Shown here piece after piece: positions 30,401-41,202 of a stretch of DNA of 64,000 nucleotides (position 1 is its first letter; each line of letters starts with the position of its first letter). The translations under genes and the position numbers were made by a program. The stretch is taken from assembly GCA_009760885.1 (NCBI GenBank), contig CM019702.1:53605282-53669281 (forward strand), given 5' to 3'. The notes beneath the pieces are model-generated. The model was not told the DNA's origin. It saw only the letters and a list, made by a program, of their open reading frames with translations, and made no database searches. Source of the stretch: Achatina immaculata. Taxonomy: Eukaryota > Mollusca > Gastropoda > Stylommatophora > Achatinidae.

Positions 30401-30985
30401 GTGTCTCAACACCTTCACCGTGTCGGTTGCAAGGAATACAGCTGGCAGTTCCAGGGTGATTGAAGACATGTTACGACATCTCATAATGTCGGTCATTCAT
30501 TATGAAACATCAAAAAAGAAGAAAACTGACATTTATCTAGACTTTTTACACAGCCATACTGCATTACAATGACGTACATGGTGCTAAAAATAGACATACA
30601 AAATCCCCTATATAGTTCTTTTTACTCATGTTAAGAGCTTATTATGTAATGTGAGTTTTAAACATATTAATTATCACGACAAATAATTCAAGAAGTTCGT
30701 ACTTTCCTTACCAAGAAGGCTGATGTTGACAGAGTCTTTAACACCCTGTTTGACGAAACAGATGATATTGACGATGTTTGTTACGATACCAAAAACGTCA
30801 ATAACTTGACATAAAACTCCAAAGACTACCCAGGTGAAAATTAGCACCGCGTCATCGCTGATCTCAGAGATATCAGGTGCCTTCGGATTTTGAGGTCCTG
30901 TTTTCTCCAGTGAGTCGAGGAGAAGTGTTGGTTCAGTTTTCATCTCCATCTCTGACTCTCCTAAGTCGTAGCGTGAATCATACAT
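26863..30985 (-). CDS. Class A GPCR 1, chemosensory-type, three exons (spliced span)
   Basis: Join exons 30712-30985, 27908-28122 and 26863-27477 (minus): 1,104 nt, 367 residues plus stop, no frameshift. It has an extracellular N-terminus of about 44 residues, TM1 with GIVTNIVNI, TM2 with NISLLG/LAVSDLG (Asp97), Cys128 at the top of TM3 and ERC (153-155) in place of DRY. TM6 has CFAPF in place of CWxP, and TM7 has NIFIY in place of NPxxY. The layout and motifs resemble the expanded rhodopsin-type chemosensory receptors of gastropods; ligand unknown. The plasma-membrane role and G-protein coupling are inferred from the class. Intron 1 (2.6 kb) holds a LINE, and intron 2 is 430 bp. It is the first of three tandem paralogues. 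Confidence 0.9.
27908..28122 (-). CDS. GPCR 1 exon 2: TM2-TM3
   Basis: 215 nt, phase 1 to phase 0. The acceptor is TTTCTTTCATGCGCAG. It encodes LAVSDLGSLITLVGLN (TM2), a PP-containing loop, then IEVCYFIFTIPHINF (TM3) and LERCLCIISPLK. The donor is AAG before GTTCGAG, unusual after the GT but the same in all three paralogues. Confidence 0.9.
28228..28302 (-). repeat. Possible tRNA-like (SINE head) relic
   Basis: The reverse complement reads TGGCTTGTGGTTGAACGCAC, and about 40 bases further on AGTTCAAATCC, resembling A and B boxes of a tRNA-derived SINE. It does not fold convincingly as a functional tRNA. It lies in intron 1 of GPCR 1. Confidence 0.3.
28640..29890 (+). mobile_element. I-superfamily-like LINE fragment with RNase H
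   Basis: Plus strand. The frame at 28684-29037 encodes the RT C-terminus (LVLSSLEYGIDLLALS, ILDEAMRVILGVTRDTPVA, KYAQVKAYIRV). An RNase H domain then follows in shifting frames: VIYIDGSV near 29230, IEIEAVSAAMERL near 29350, VIVTDSQ near 29420 and a WLYRQGTAGL..DMGDRL box (29510-29570). A C-terminal frame to 29853 ends at TGA. The RNase H points to the I group (for example the snail nimbus type, which I name only by resemblance). It has several stops and is dead. It sits antisense in intron 1 of GPCR 1 and is missing from the other paralogues. Confidence 0.7.
30110..30500. repeat. Conserved intron-1 block, copy 1
   Basis: About 370-390 bp shared in order with 42430-42805 and 53600-53965. Shared words include GGCAGTGGAGTCTGCTGAAG and CATCTCATAATGTCGG with CATTCATTATA. 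It lies between exon 1 and exon 2 in all three GPCR genes. No reading frame is recognised. It is either an ancestral element in the intron or a conserved regulatory stretch. Confidence 0.7.
30712..30985 (-). CDS. GPCR 1 exon 1: N-terminus and TM1
   Basis: 274 nt from the ATG at 30985. It encodes an acidic N-terminus and TM1 (AVLIFTWVVFGVLC and onward), ends in NISLL plus the first base of Gly, then a strong GTAAGG donor (phase 1). The first residues (MYDSRYDLGES) are conserved in the paralogues (MYDSHYIL.., MYDSHYHI..), which supports this start. Confidence 0.9.
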
Positions 30986-31089
30986 GGCATTAGTCGTAGC
31001 CAGATCCAGATTTGAATACTATCTCCACATCCTCACCATGATACCGCGTTTGAATTTGTTTGTTTTAATCAGTTGTAATTACCTACAAC

Positions 31090-32260
31090 AGAAACGTAAG
31101 CCTCTCCCCACATAATAACTTGAGCACAGCGAGATTGTTCAGTTTATCTTGTAATGGATCTGTCCTTGGGAAAACGTACAGGAAAAGTATTATATTATTT
31201 GGCAAATGTTAGAAATATAGTCTGTAGCTTGCTTTTTTATTAAAAAAAAGATGTTAAAGAAGGAAATCCTTGCATAAATTAAGATTATGAGGAAAATAAA
31301 GCGTTTAAAATAAAAAAAAAGGTGAAATATAAAAAATAGACCTCGAAAAAAAATAAATAGATTTTATTGTTCCTTGATTAGCTGTTAACATTTGGGCTAG
31401 ATCATGTTCCTATCCCACCCTACAAGTCTTTATATCCCATGGTCTATTCTTATTATTATCCTCCAATGCACACCGGGACAACGGCTGTACACTTATTTAT
31501 ATTTATTCTCGTGCCAGATAATATGGTATAGTATAACCAATCCTTAGAGAGATGTTTATCCTAAGCATACATGTCCTGTCTCAGCTAGTGCTGAATTTCT
31601 CCGGTAAAAGTCTTCGAACATTTTAATTACCTATTTACAAGTAACGTTTTTCTCTGTCAGTTTCAGAAGATTGTATATACCTTAGGACTAGTGTCAAAGT
31701 TATTATATAAAACTCTTTGTGTGCAGTATTACCAAAGCCGTAGTAAATTATACAACGATTCTGATAGAAGCTCTGATACAGCAAACGACAATCTAATTAG
31801 ATATGGCCCGCACTGCAATGAACATTTACTTCCATTTAAATGTTTCTTTATTATTTATTGAAATTCACAAAATCTGTTAACCTTTAAAGGCTCTCAGTAA
31901 AGAAACTGTGAAAATGTAACCACCTTTGAAATGCAGCTTTTGTTTAAATATCTTAATATCTCTTCTATATCATTCAAATAATGTGTACGTTATATACATA
32001 TATATCGCTGTAAATCACTGAAAAGTTACGGTCTTCTATTTATAGACTGAATAGCTTTTTTCTAAATAGTGGTTAAAACAGAATTTCTTCTATACAGTAT
32101 TTCATTAGATGATAGGTCATCATCCCTGAAAAAGAAATTGTAAAGATAACCATGATCAAACAAACAAAAATGAAAGAAATGTTAATTATTGGTACATTGT
32201 TGTAAGACGCTTATTTGTATTCTCTGCTTTCGTTCCCTCAAATTCGTGAGCCTAAGTTCA
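31090..32260. other. Upstream of GPCR 1, nothing recognised
   Basis: AT-rich. The first 100 bp or so are shared with the upstream sequences of GPCR 2 and 3 (for example AAGCCTCTC then CACAT.ATAACTT), so a 5' UTR or promoter may lie at about 31040-31180, but I see no decisive element. Confidence 0.45.
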
Positions 32261-32263
32261 GCC

Positions 32264-32740
32264 ATAATAACCAATCTCCTCTTAACTCAAAAGTGATAAA
32301 TTGATACTCTTTTGTTAAATTCAAAACAACGACCTTGACTGTTATTTGTAGTATTACTCTTTACTGTGTGTTTTGATCAAGCATCATATCTGGCAATAGG
32401 TCAAAGAAAAACTGAGCATTAGGACAATACCAAGACGGCAGGCAAAATCATATTTCCTGTTCACATTGAAATACGTAATGATACGTAATATTAATCTATA
32501 TATGAAATGGTTATAACTGTGTGGTGTCCGGGATTTTCGCGTAATGATAGTCATCTTTGGTGCAGTTTTAGCAATCAAAGTAGCACAATTCATTGTTTCC
32601 ATTATGCCACTGATGTCAAACCTTAATTATTGGATTTACGTGACTCCCCAGAAACAAGATATGCCCCACATACTAAAGAAATAGTTAAACTAGTATCAAT
32701 TCACCCAAAAATAATAACATGCATTAGGTATAGGATATAT
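32264..32740. repeat. Duplicated block upstream of GPCR 1
   Basis: The first part (AATCTCCTCTTAACTCAAAA and onward) recurs at 33690-33855 and at about 46525-46625. The second part (GTCATCTTTGG..CAATCA, then TTATTGGATTTAC) recurs at about 47500-47760. This ties the sequence upstream of gene 1 to that upstream of gene 2. Confidence 0.65.
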
Positions 32741-32744
32741 TACC

Positions 32745-33685
32745 CCCAGTAAAGTTCCTACAAGTTATAAAGAAGTGAATGGTAAATAGTTATGACAACG
32801 TCCAATTAATATACATCTGTGATAACTTGTGTGAACAAATGTATCATTTCACAGATTTAATTTCTCTAATAACGGAGATGCAGTTTCCACATACATTTAA
32901 AGCTTGAACTATACAGAAAGAAACAAATACACTATAATTTATATGTATACCTACACTGTATATTATATTATCCACTATCCAAGCGAACATGGATATTATT
33001 TTGTTTAAAAATATATTGCCCGACATTCCAATACTGGTGTAACTTAACTTATTTACTAAGTAAGCAATGCCATCATACGTTTTGCTACTATAATCAGATT
33101 CACGGAACTATTTCACACCCATTTTTAAAGACATACAGTGATTAAGATTGTGAAATAAACTAATTAATACTGTTGTAATGTTTTTTGTAGATTTTATTTC
33201 CTTAGTAGATTTTTTAAATAGAACACTCTTTTTTATACTTAGTTTGACTACACTTCTCCCAGGCATGAAAGTAGATATTTGTATTAATGTGATAATACAA
33301 GATATTGAAAAAATGTTAATGTAAATTCAAGCATGATCCATGTTATTAAACGTCTTGCAGACAACTTCCAGCGCGTTTATCTCTTGAAGACATGTTGCGA
33401 CTTTCAGTCATTTGTGTAATGTTTGACTTTGACAACGCAAAATAAGCCCACATTTGTTTTAACGCATTATTTAGCGTTAATATTGGTAACGTTTTGGAGA
33501 TTAGCATAAATCAAAACTGTTTTTTTTTTAATCTGATGATGACAAAATTAGTAAGTTCCTTTTTTGGGGGGGGGTGGTGTGTGTACATTTCGCTGGAGGT
33601 AACACAGCTGACCTGCTTGATCATGGTTGATGAAACCAGCCGACCAAGACATCTCCTTCACAACTCCCAATAGACACACTGCACT
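32745..33685. other. AT-rich stretch, nothing recognised
   Basis: No credible gene. A short G-run lies near 33565-33575. Confidence 0.45.
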
Positions 33686-33689
33686 TACT

Positions 33690-33855
33690 AATCTCCTCTT
33701 AGCTCAGAAGTGATAACTTGATACTCTTTCGTTAAATTCTGAACGAGGACCTTGACTGTTATTGGTAATATTACTATTTACTGTGTAGGTCGGTCAAGCC
33801 TCGTATCTGGCAACAAGTCAAAGAAAAAATCAGCATTAGTACAATATCAGATTTT
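33690..33855. repeat. Second copy of upstream block
   Basis: Direct repeat of about 32268-32430, diverged at perhaps one base in eight by eye. Confidence 0.65.
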
Positions 33856-34607
33856 AGGTAATAGCTCGAGCTAACTTCACTTCAGGAACCTCTGTATTTT
33901 CCACGGTATGGAGTCTGATAAAGAAGCATTGCTACTTTCAGTCCTTACGTCTCCATTCAGTCTTAAAATTGGCAGCCTAAAACGCATAATATCTATGTCT
34001 GTAATATGTTAAGTCTGACATATGTTAAGTCTATAAAACGTTAAGTCTCTGACATGATAATATATATGCATGTAAAATCTGAAGGTCTGTGTCTGTAATA
34101 TGTTAAAATCTAGTATGTAATATGTTAATATCTATGTCTATAATATGTTAAGTCTATACTTTGTTAATGTTTAAGTCCGTAATATGTTAATATCTAAATA
34201 TGTAATATGTTAAGTCTGTAATATAGTAATATCAAAGTCTGTAATATGGTAAGTATACTATGTTAATGTCTAAATGTCTAAATATGTTAAGTCTGTAGTA
34301 TGTTAATATATAAGTCTATAATATATTATGTCTGAAAAATGTTAATATCTATTTCTGTAACTTGTTAAACCTGTAATATGTTAAGTCTGTAACATGGTAA
34401 CATATATGTCTATTAATACCAATGTCGGTAATATGTTATGTCAGTAATGTGTTAATATCTATGTCTGTAATATGGTAAGTCTGTAGCATGTTATAACATT
34501 GTCTGTAATAAATTAAGTATGTAATATAGTAATAACTATGACTGTAATATGTTAAGTCTGCAATATGTTAATATCGCATATGAAGTGTATATGTATGTCT
34601 GTAATAT

Positions 34608-35840
34608 GTTCATTTCATTTCATTCCTTTGCATGTCCCTTGCGGAACTTTGCTTCCCAAACAGCACTCCGGTAGGCCTCTCGGTTGTGAGCAAGATGGCC
34701 TGCTGCTGCTGCATCCATTTCCAGATCGTCAACGATGTCTTGCAGCCATCTTCGTTTCGGTCTTCCTCTTTTTCTTTTTCCCATTATATATCCTTCCAAT
34801 ACGGTCTTCTCTAAATTATCCTGACGTTTAATGTGGCCAAAATATTTAAGTTTTCTCTCTTTAATCCTCTTTACTAGCCAGCCTTCTTCAATATTAAGCT
34901 CTTGTAGTATAGATATATTTGTTCTTTTTTGTGTGCACGATATTTGGAGAACTCTTCTGTAGCATTTACATTCAAAGGCATTTATGTGTTTCTCAACTGT
35001 TTTGTTAAATGTCCAGGTCTCACAGGCATATGTTGCGATGGGAAAGATGCATGCCCTTAAAAATCTTATTTTTGTGGTTCTGTCTGCTCCTCTAAACAGA
35101 TTCTTTATTTGTTTTACTTTCTGAAGAGCAATAGATGTCCTCCTTTTAATTTCCCTCATTGTATCTCCATTATTAGTTAGTAGTGATCCAAGATATTCAA
35201 AACTCTCCACCTCTTCCAGTTTTTCCTCATTGATACATATTTCAGTTGCCTTGTTTGTTTTGTCAATTGTCATCACTTTAGTTTTCTTTGCATTAAGATA
35301 GAGGTTCTGCTCTTCGCTGTTCTTGTGGACTGACATAATTAGTTTTTCCATTCCTTCTTGTGTTGTGGACAGCAATACTTTGTCATCAGCATATCTAATC
35401 TCTGGTATTTCATAACCTCCAACTGTTATGGCATCGTAATATTCTTTGTCTACATCTTCTCTAACATTCCTCATTATATTTTCAGTATACAAGTTAAATA
35501 AGTAGGGTGACAATATGCACCCCTGACGGACCCCTTGTTTTATGTCAAACCAACTTGTTGTTTCACCATTTATTCTTACTGCTGCTTGTTGGTCTAGATA
35601 CAGCAGTGATGTTAATTGTATCAAATGTGTTGGAAATCCCATTTTTTCCATTATTTCCCAAAGTTTCTGGTGTTGTACACAATCAAATGCCTTTGAGTAG
35701 TCTATAAAGGATAAATATAGATTCACATTAAACTCCCTGCATTTCTCTATTATTAATCTTAGATTGAATATATGATCTCTTGATCCTCTTCATTGCCTGA
35801 AGCCAGCTTGGACCATATTGACTTCTTCTTCTATTTTCTT
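34608..35840 (-). mobile_element. RTE-like LINE family A, longest copy
   Basis: A 368-codon open frame (34620-35726, minus) plus about 110 bp upstream with a single in-frame TGA near 35795. It encodes RT palm and thumb and the C-terminus: FIDYSKAFDCV, GVRQGCILSPYLFNLY, the catalytic RYADDKVLL, AKKTKVMTID, FEYLGSLLTNNGD, ACETWTFNK, KYFGHIKRQDNLEKT, MGKRKRGRPKRRW and the end FRKGHAKE. An AATG-like tail follows. It is 5'-truncated (no endonuclease) and inserted in the minisatellite. It is the reference for the fragments at 19940, 24525, 44384, 45130, 46030 and 53970. Confidence 0.9.
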
Positions 35841-36569
35841 TCTGTAATATGTTACGTCTGTAATATATGATATCTAAGTCTCTAGTATGTTAACTGTGTA
35901 ATATGTTAAGTCTGTAATATGTTAATACATATATATATATATATATATATGTAATATGTTAAGTCTTAAATACCTTAAGTCTCCATTATGTTGATATCTA
36001 TGTCTGCATTATGTTATTAACTATGTCTGTAATAATTTAAGTCTGAAAAATCTTATGTCTGTAATAATTTAAGTCTGAAAAATCTTACGTCTGCAATATG
36101 TTAATATCTGCGCCTGCATTATGTTGTCCGTAATATGTTACGTCTGAAATATGTTAATATCTATATATGTCATTTGTCAAGCTTGTAATATATTAATATA
36201 TATTTCTGTAATATGTTAAGTCTGAAATATATTAAATCTGCAATATGTTAATATCTATGTCTTTAATATGTTAAGTCTGTAATATGTTGATATTTATGTC
36301 TTTAATAAGTCTGTAATATGTAACATCTAAATTTGTAATAAGTGAAGTCTGCAATTTTTTAATGTCTGGAGTATGTTAATATCTATGTATGTAAGATGTG
36401 AAGGCTGTAATATGTTAAGTCTGTAATATGTTAATATTTATGTCTGTCATTTGTTAAGCCAGTAATATGATACTATCCTTGTCTGTAATATGTTCAGTCT
36501 ATAATGTGTTAGTATCTATGTCTTTAATATGTTACGTTTTAAATATGTTATTATCTACCTCTGTAATAT

Positions 36570-37245
36570 GAGGGTTGATTGATAGGTTCTCAGCATAAGG
36601 TACAGATACCTGAAACACACATTTTAGATTAGGTGAATGTGTAGATCAGGGTAGTCTAAGATTAAATTCAAATTATCAAGAAATTAACTGGAACCGACTT
36701 TTTTACAAGCTACTGAAGTGGTAAGGGGTGGCAGAAATTGAGAAAATAGATAAAATTTCTCATCGAGCAGTCATTCGCTACCTCTGCATCAAGGGCTTAT
36801 CATCGAAGGAGATTCCTGAGGATATGGTAGAGATTCTATGGGAGAGTGCCCCTTCTTATAGAACAGTGAAGAAATGGGCAGCTCAATTCAAACATAGAAG
36901 GGAGAGTCTGGAAGATGATCCTCGTGCGGGAAGATCAAGACCACCGATGAAACCACCGGCAGAATCAATGACATGATAATGGAGGATCGACGACTAACTG
37001 AGAGGTACATTGCTACTGAATTGAGCATCTCCCAGGAAAGTGTTCATGCCATTATTCACAATGATCTTCAAATGACAAAGGTTTCTGCTCGATGGGTCCC
37101 AAAACGTCTTTGAGCTGATCACAATCGACAGCGTCTCAACATATCAAGAAACAGTCTAGGCCATTCTTCTGCAGATCCTGAAGAACTTCTTCAGCAATGT
37201 GTGACTATGGTTGAGACCCGGGTTTATCATTTTCAAAAATGGTAG
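36570..37245 (+). mobile_element. mariner-type transposon, N-terminal part
   Basis: After a GGTTGATTGATAGGTTCTCA terminus typical of mariner ends, the plus strand encodes EKIDKISHRAVIRYLCIKGL, IPEDMVEILWES, YRTVKKWAAQFKHRRESLED and DPRAGRSR, then (frame change near 36950) RINDMIMEDRRLTERYIATE, KVSARWVPKRL and VTMVETRVYHF. The last is the first catalytic region, with Asp changed to Val in MVE. The remaining catalytic domain is lost where the minisatellite resumes. A SETMAR/Mos1-like clade is likely. Confidence 0.85.
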
Positions 37246-37334
37246 TATCTATGCGTATTATATATTAATATATATATACCTATAATATGTTAATATATTT
37301 GTCTGTAACAACTCCTTAACAAGTGAAGAAAACT

Positions 37335-38205
37335 GGTGCCCAGTCCCCCTTAGAAATATGGTTAAGATCTCCTAAGCGTAAACCGGTCTCCCTAATATAC
37401 TTCATACAACAATGTTTGCACATAATAGCATAAATAGCATTGCGTGAAGTGCAGGCGAAACCCTCCTGAGCTGATACCGTGAACTTAGGGAAGGAGATCT
37501 GGATAGCCTCGACAACAAACGGACAAGTGTTGCATCTACGACGTCCGCAACGTTTGCTACCATAAAAAGTGTCATCTGTCTTATTGGTCGATATAGTGAC
37601 GCTTCCAGTATCCCGAAGCTACCGTATGGTCACTATAATGATCATTGTTTGTTTCATTAAAACAAGCGGTGTAACATTTATATTGTACATATTTCGTCCG
37701 CGATTCCGGTGACACTTTTCAAAATGGCGAAAGAGTGCCTAGTTACGAGCGATGCTGAGCGAGAAAAAGGACGAGAAGCATGGAAATTTTTCAGTTTTTG
37801 ACGATGTAGATAGGAATATGCTCTTGAATGTTTTCTAAGTAGATCTAGACATATTTAGATGACTGGATAAGTAGTTAGGAGTAGTTAGGAGGTTAGTTCA
37901 GACATTCATTCAGCGAGAATGCAACACAGAATCACAATACGATATCGACAAGTAGATCTACACATCTCAAATGGTAAGTAGTCGTAAGTAGTGCAGATCT
38001 AGACAGCCGATGGTGAGCTGGCCACAATCAGTGTCTAAAAACATCACATTACTTCTTTTTTCCTAAAAAACTCTGCATTTATGAAATTTTCATTCATTTA
38101 GCCATACTTTGAAACATATTAAGTATACGGAAGTACATGGAAATACTGTTTTCCATTCCATTTTACAACTAGACCCCCTTACAGACTAAGATCCGCGTTT
38201 TTAGT
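37335..38205 (-). mobile_element. Second copy of PLE segment (GIY-YIG plus insert)
   Basis: Nearly identical (about ten differences by eye) to 16177-17050. It contains the same GIY-YIG remnant and the whole non-coding insert but no RT. Homology stops abruptly at both ends, after GCGTTTTTAGT on one side and at GGTGCCCAG on the other. It is a young copy of an already interrupted element. Confidence 0.85.
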
Positions 38206-38449
38206 GTGTGTAGCCTTGCTTGTCTTTTTATGCCCGGTTTTTTATACATTTCGTACGCTGATGTCGCCATGAATCTTCCTGTCCCTACCTCAGCAGCAAT
38301 CATCTTAGGTTTTAACACATACCTCACCTGTTTGACCAGATCACTGTATTTCGCAATTGTGAAAATGTGCTGTTAATCTATTCTGGAGTCATATGGGACA
38401 CTAAGTTCGAATAAAAATGAGTTCTGTTTCGAGGGCTAATACGCTACAA

Positions 38450-39215
38450 TGTCTGGTCCCATTCCTGTTTCCTTCACGAATGCGGGATATTCTCTTCGCC
38501 TTGGCAGGTCAGCTACGATCTCCAAGTTATCGCTCCAACTAGAAGGCAAGGCAAGGGGGTGCTAGGAACTTTGATGTTTGATACTTTTCCAGCAGCAATG
38601 AAGTACTTGGGAAGGGTTTTGATTTATTTCCTGGTGTTTGCCGCACCTGTCGCTCTGTCCACAGCGCCGATTAGTTCTTGCAGCATTATGTTGTGTCGCC
38701 ATATATAGCCGTCTTGTGCCAGTTCTACTTTGCATGCTGACAGAACATGCTCTAAGGTTTTCCGACCGCCGCAGAGAGGACACGTAGGACCAGCCACTTC
38801 ACCAGGTTTGCTCCTGGTGGCAGAAGGTCACATGCAGATCTGATAATGAAACTAAGACGCAGGGGCGCCATGTTCCATATATCGTTCCATGTTAGCCATC
38901 GTTGCAAAGCGCCTTCCCAAGTTGTCCATTAGCTTTGCTGAGCCTGCTGTACTGCTTCCTTGACCCGTTTCCCATCCTCTGTGCTTTGTATTTCATTGAT
39001 GACCATGTCTCTTCGCTGTTTGTTGGAGGCCTTCAACCACCCTTTGATATCGCCATGACCAAACCCCCTTCTTTGGTCTGAATGTAACCTGTCACCTCCT
39101 TCAGTTCAAATGTCTCCATAGATGTATCCACTTCCTCGTGTACTCGCCGTTTTCTTGCAGTCCTTAATTTTGGATAATGATCTCCATGTTTTAGACATGT
39201 TGCATTCTTTATATA
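38450..39215 (-). mobile_element. LINE 3' end with RT zinc-binding region
   Basis: Minus strand, in shifting frames from about 39215 down: VDTSMETFELKEVTGYIQTK, a KASNKQRRDMVINE-like stretch, APLRLSFIIRSACDLLP, then CPLCGGRKTLEHVLSACKVE and YIWRHNIMLQELIGAVDRA. This is the C-terminal Cys-rich region of a LINE RT seen often in molluscs and cnidarians; the clade is uncertain. It belongs to the 3' flank of GPCR 2 and recurs in diverged form at 48900-49900 in the flank of GPCR 3. Confidence 0.7.
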
Positions 39216-40260
39216 TTGGTCTAATGCATGTGTGTACACTGCAGTTTTGTCACTGTAATTAAGTTGTTGATATGATAATATCATAACCAATTTTCCGCAG
39301 CATGTTATCATATATCTTGGTCTGAACAGATACTGGAGATGATCAAGGATGCCTTCTGTGATCTTCATATGTTGGGAAATCTATTAGCAAGTACCCGGAT
39401 GCCATAATTATAGTGTTTCCTCGATTGCGCCAACATTGAACTTCTTACACATTTTATCTATCACTCTGTTGTGGCCTATGCAAAGTGTGGCTTGTTCTTC
39501 TCTGTTTAACTGACCTGCTTTTCTCTATTTAGCAGGTGATAGAAGTTATTTCTCTAACAGCCTGATGCTCTCTTTCGCGAGTGGGTTTATACCGACCTTA
39601 GACGAGTATAATCGGCTGCCGTTTCTGAGCTTATTTGTGGGAGGTCTTAATCCTTTCTTCTGCAGTAACACTTCTTCGTTTCTAGTGATGAGTATTATTA
39701 CAACAATATGACAAACATTGCGTGACGAAGTTTTCCAGATATCGATAATAGTGCAGAAAGCCTATAACAGCTTGACTTCTTATTTTCTTTGACACAGCAT
39801 TGCTGATGTGATTGACAGAGCAACATGGGTGCTCACACCCTCCTCTGCTATCAGTTATGAACTCCGGGTGTAACTGTCTTGAATTAATTCAAGCGAAAAG
39901 AAGAATAATGAATCATGGTGAATCAGCGCAACCTTTTAGTCTCAATAATCAGTGAATGATGTAGTCTGTACGAGATGTAGTCTGTACGAGATGTAGTCTG
40001 TACGAGATGTAGTCTGTACGAGATGTAGTCTGTACTAGATGACCACCTGAACAATAATAAGTATTTTCTTGTGTCATGAGCATGTAAGACATCGAACGAG
40101 GGTATGCATACTTTAGAACTGTGGTTCAGGAATACGCAAATCATCTTGACACTGAACACGTTTGAACACCGATTTTTTTTTTAAACCACCAGAAATAAGG
40201 CAGGAACATTATATAGCAAGAAATGTTTATGTCTCAATGCCATGTCAGTAATTATCACAA
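39215..40260. repeat. 3' flank of GPCR 2, shared with GPCR 1 and 3
   Basis: Homologous to 25140-25900 and 50090-50930. It contains a private expansion of a 16-bp unit (GATGTAGTCTGTACGA) in about five copies at 39956-40038, where the paralogous units have one. Confidence 0.7.
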
Positions 40261-40590
40261 AGAATGTGGAAAGTATATAACAGATAAACAACATTCAACA
40301 AAAGCAATATATGAATATAAACAACTGTATTGGTTAATATGAAGTTAATGCAAATGCTTTTATGGTAAAACAAAATGTTTACATTGTGCATTTGGTTTTC
40401 TTTTTCTTCTCCTCGCTCTGATTAACTGTGCTTCATCCTGCTCTTGTCCAGTACGTTATGCAGTGAACTATCACATTTTTTACCGTAATATTTACATATT
40501 GATTTATTCAGCGAGAGCTATGGGAAGTATGCTATTGATCAAAGGTAGTAGAACTTACTTCACAAGTAAAGAGAAATTATCAGTTCAGTG

Positions 40591-41202
40591 TCATGATATT
40601 TTTCTCTCCTTTGGCATTACAAGAAACATAGCTCGTAAAGTTTCTCTGTATTTACTACTCATGTGATAATAAATAAAAATATTCATTGATGAGTTCACAG
40701 ATTCCAGAACAAAGACAATTCCGGCAAGAATGATCCCAATCTTTAAATATTTGCCACCAATAGCCAGCTCTGGTTCACAAGCCACGGCCAGAATCCCTAT
40801 ACAAAAAGGGGCAAAACAAGCAATAAACAAACCAGAAATCATCACAACCATCTTGGCCACTTTCTGGTTACGGTTGGAAATTCTGTCGACATGTGCAGAA
40901 GCTGAACTCGTCTTTCTCCATTTTGTTTGGTTCTGTAGTTTAGCCACTAGTATCACAGTGCAGATAACGATAATTACAAAAGCTGTCATTGGAATGACGA
41001 AACTGTTGATGGCATAAGAAATGCTTTCAATGTTCTTTTGGTCAGCAGTAGAAATACGTCCAAAAACAGTTTTATTTTTTAAATGAGAAAATTTCATCCC
41101 CAATTTACTGGCAGCGTACAGAGGGGCTATAGTAATCTGGAGGATGATGAATACAGCACCGTTAATGATGATCATCTTTTTTGGTGACAGAAAGCTTTTA
41201 AC
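40591..41202 (-). CDS. GPCR 2 exon 3
   Basis: 612 nt including the stop. It begins VKSFLSPKKM and covers TM4-TM7. There is no cysteine in the second extracellular loop. Confidence 0.9.
   Translation of the reverse strand, partial: VKSFLSPKKMIIINGAVFIILQITIAPLYAASKLGMKFSHLKNKTVFGRISTADQKNIESISYAINSFVIPMTAFVIIVICTVILVAKLQNQTKWRKTSSASAHVDRISNRNQKVAKMVVMISGLFIACFAPFCIGILAVACEPELAIGGKYLKIGIILAGIVFVLESVNSSMNIFIYYHMSSKYRETLRAMFLVMPKERKIS

Larger units (their letters stand above)
33990..37310. repeat. Large minisatellite, ~16/34-bp unit, split by two transposons
   Basis: Hundreds of degenerate copies of GTCTGTAATATGTTAA, alternating with an ATATCTAT variant to give a longer period of about 34 bp. 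The array occupies about 33990-34605, 35840-36568 and 37245-37310. The interruptions are a LINE and a mariner fragment; array sequence resumes directly on either side of each. No coding content. Confidence 0.85.

Noticed and set aside
33990..37310. CRISPR-like array of regular short repeats
   Set aside because: Units are contiguous and degenerate with no unique spacers, and the window is clearly eukaryotic. It is a minisatellite.
39033..39368. 111-codon minus-strand protein-coding gene
   Set aside because: Its end matches the LINE zinc-binding-type ORF and the rest is shared, broken, with the flanks of the other GPCR units.
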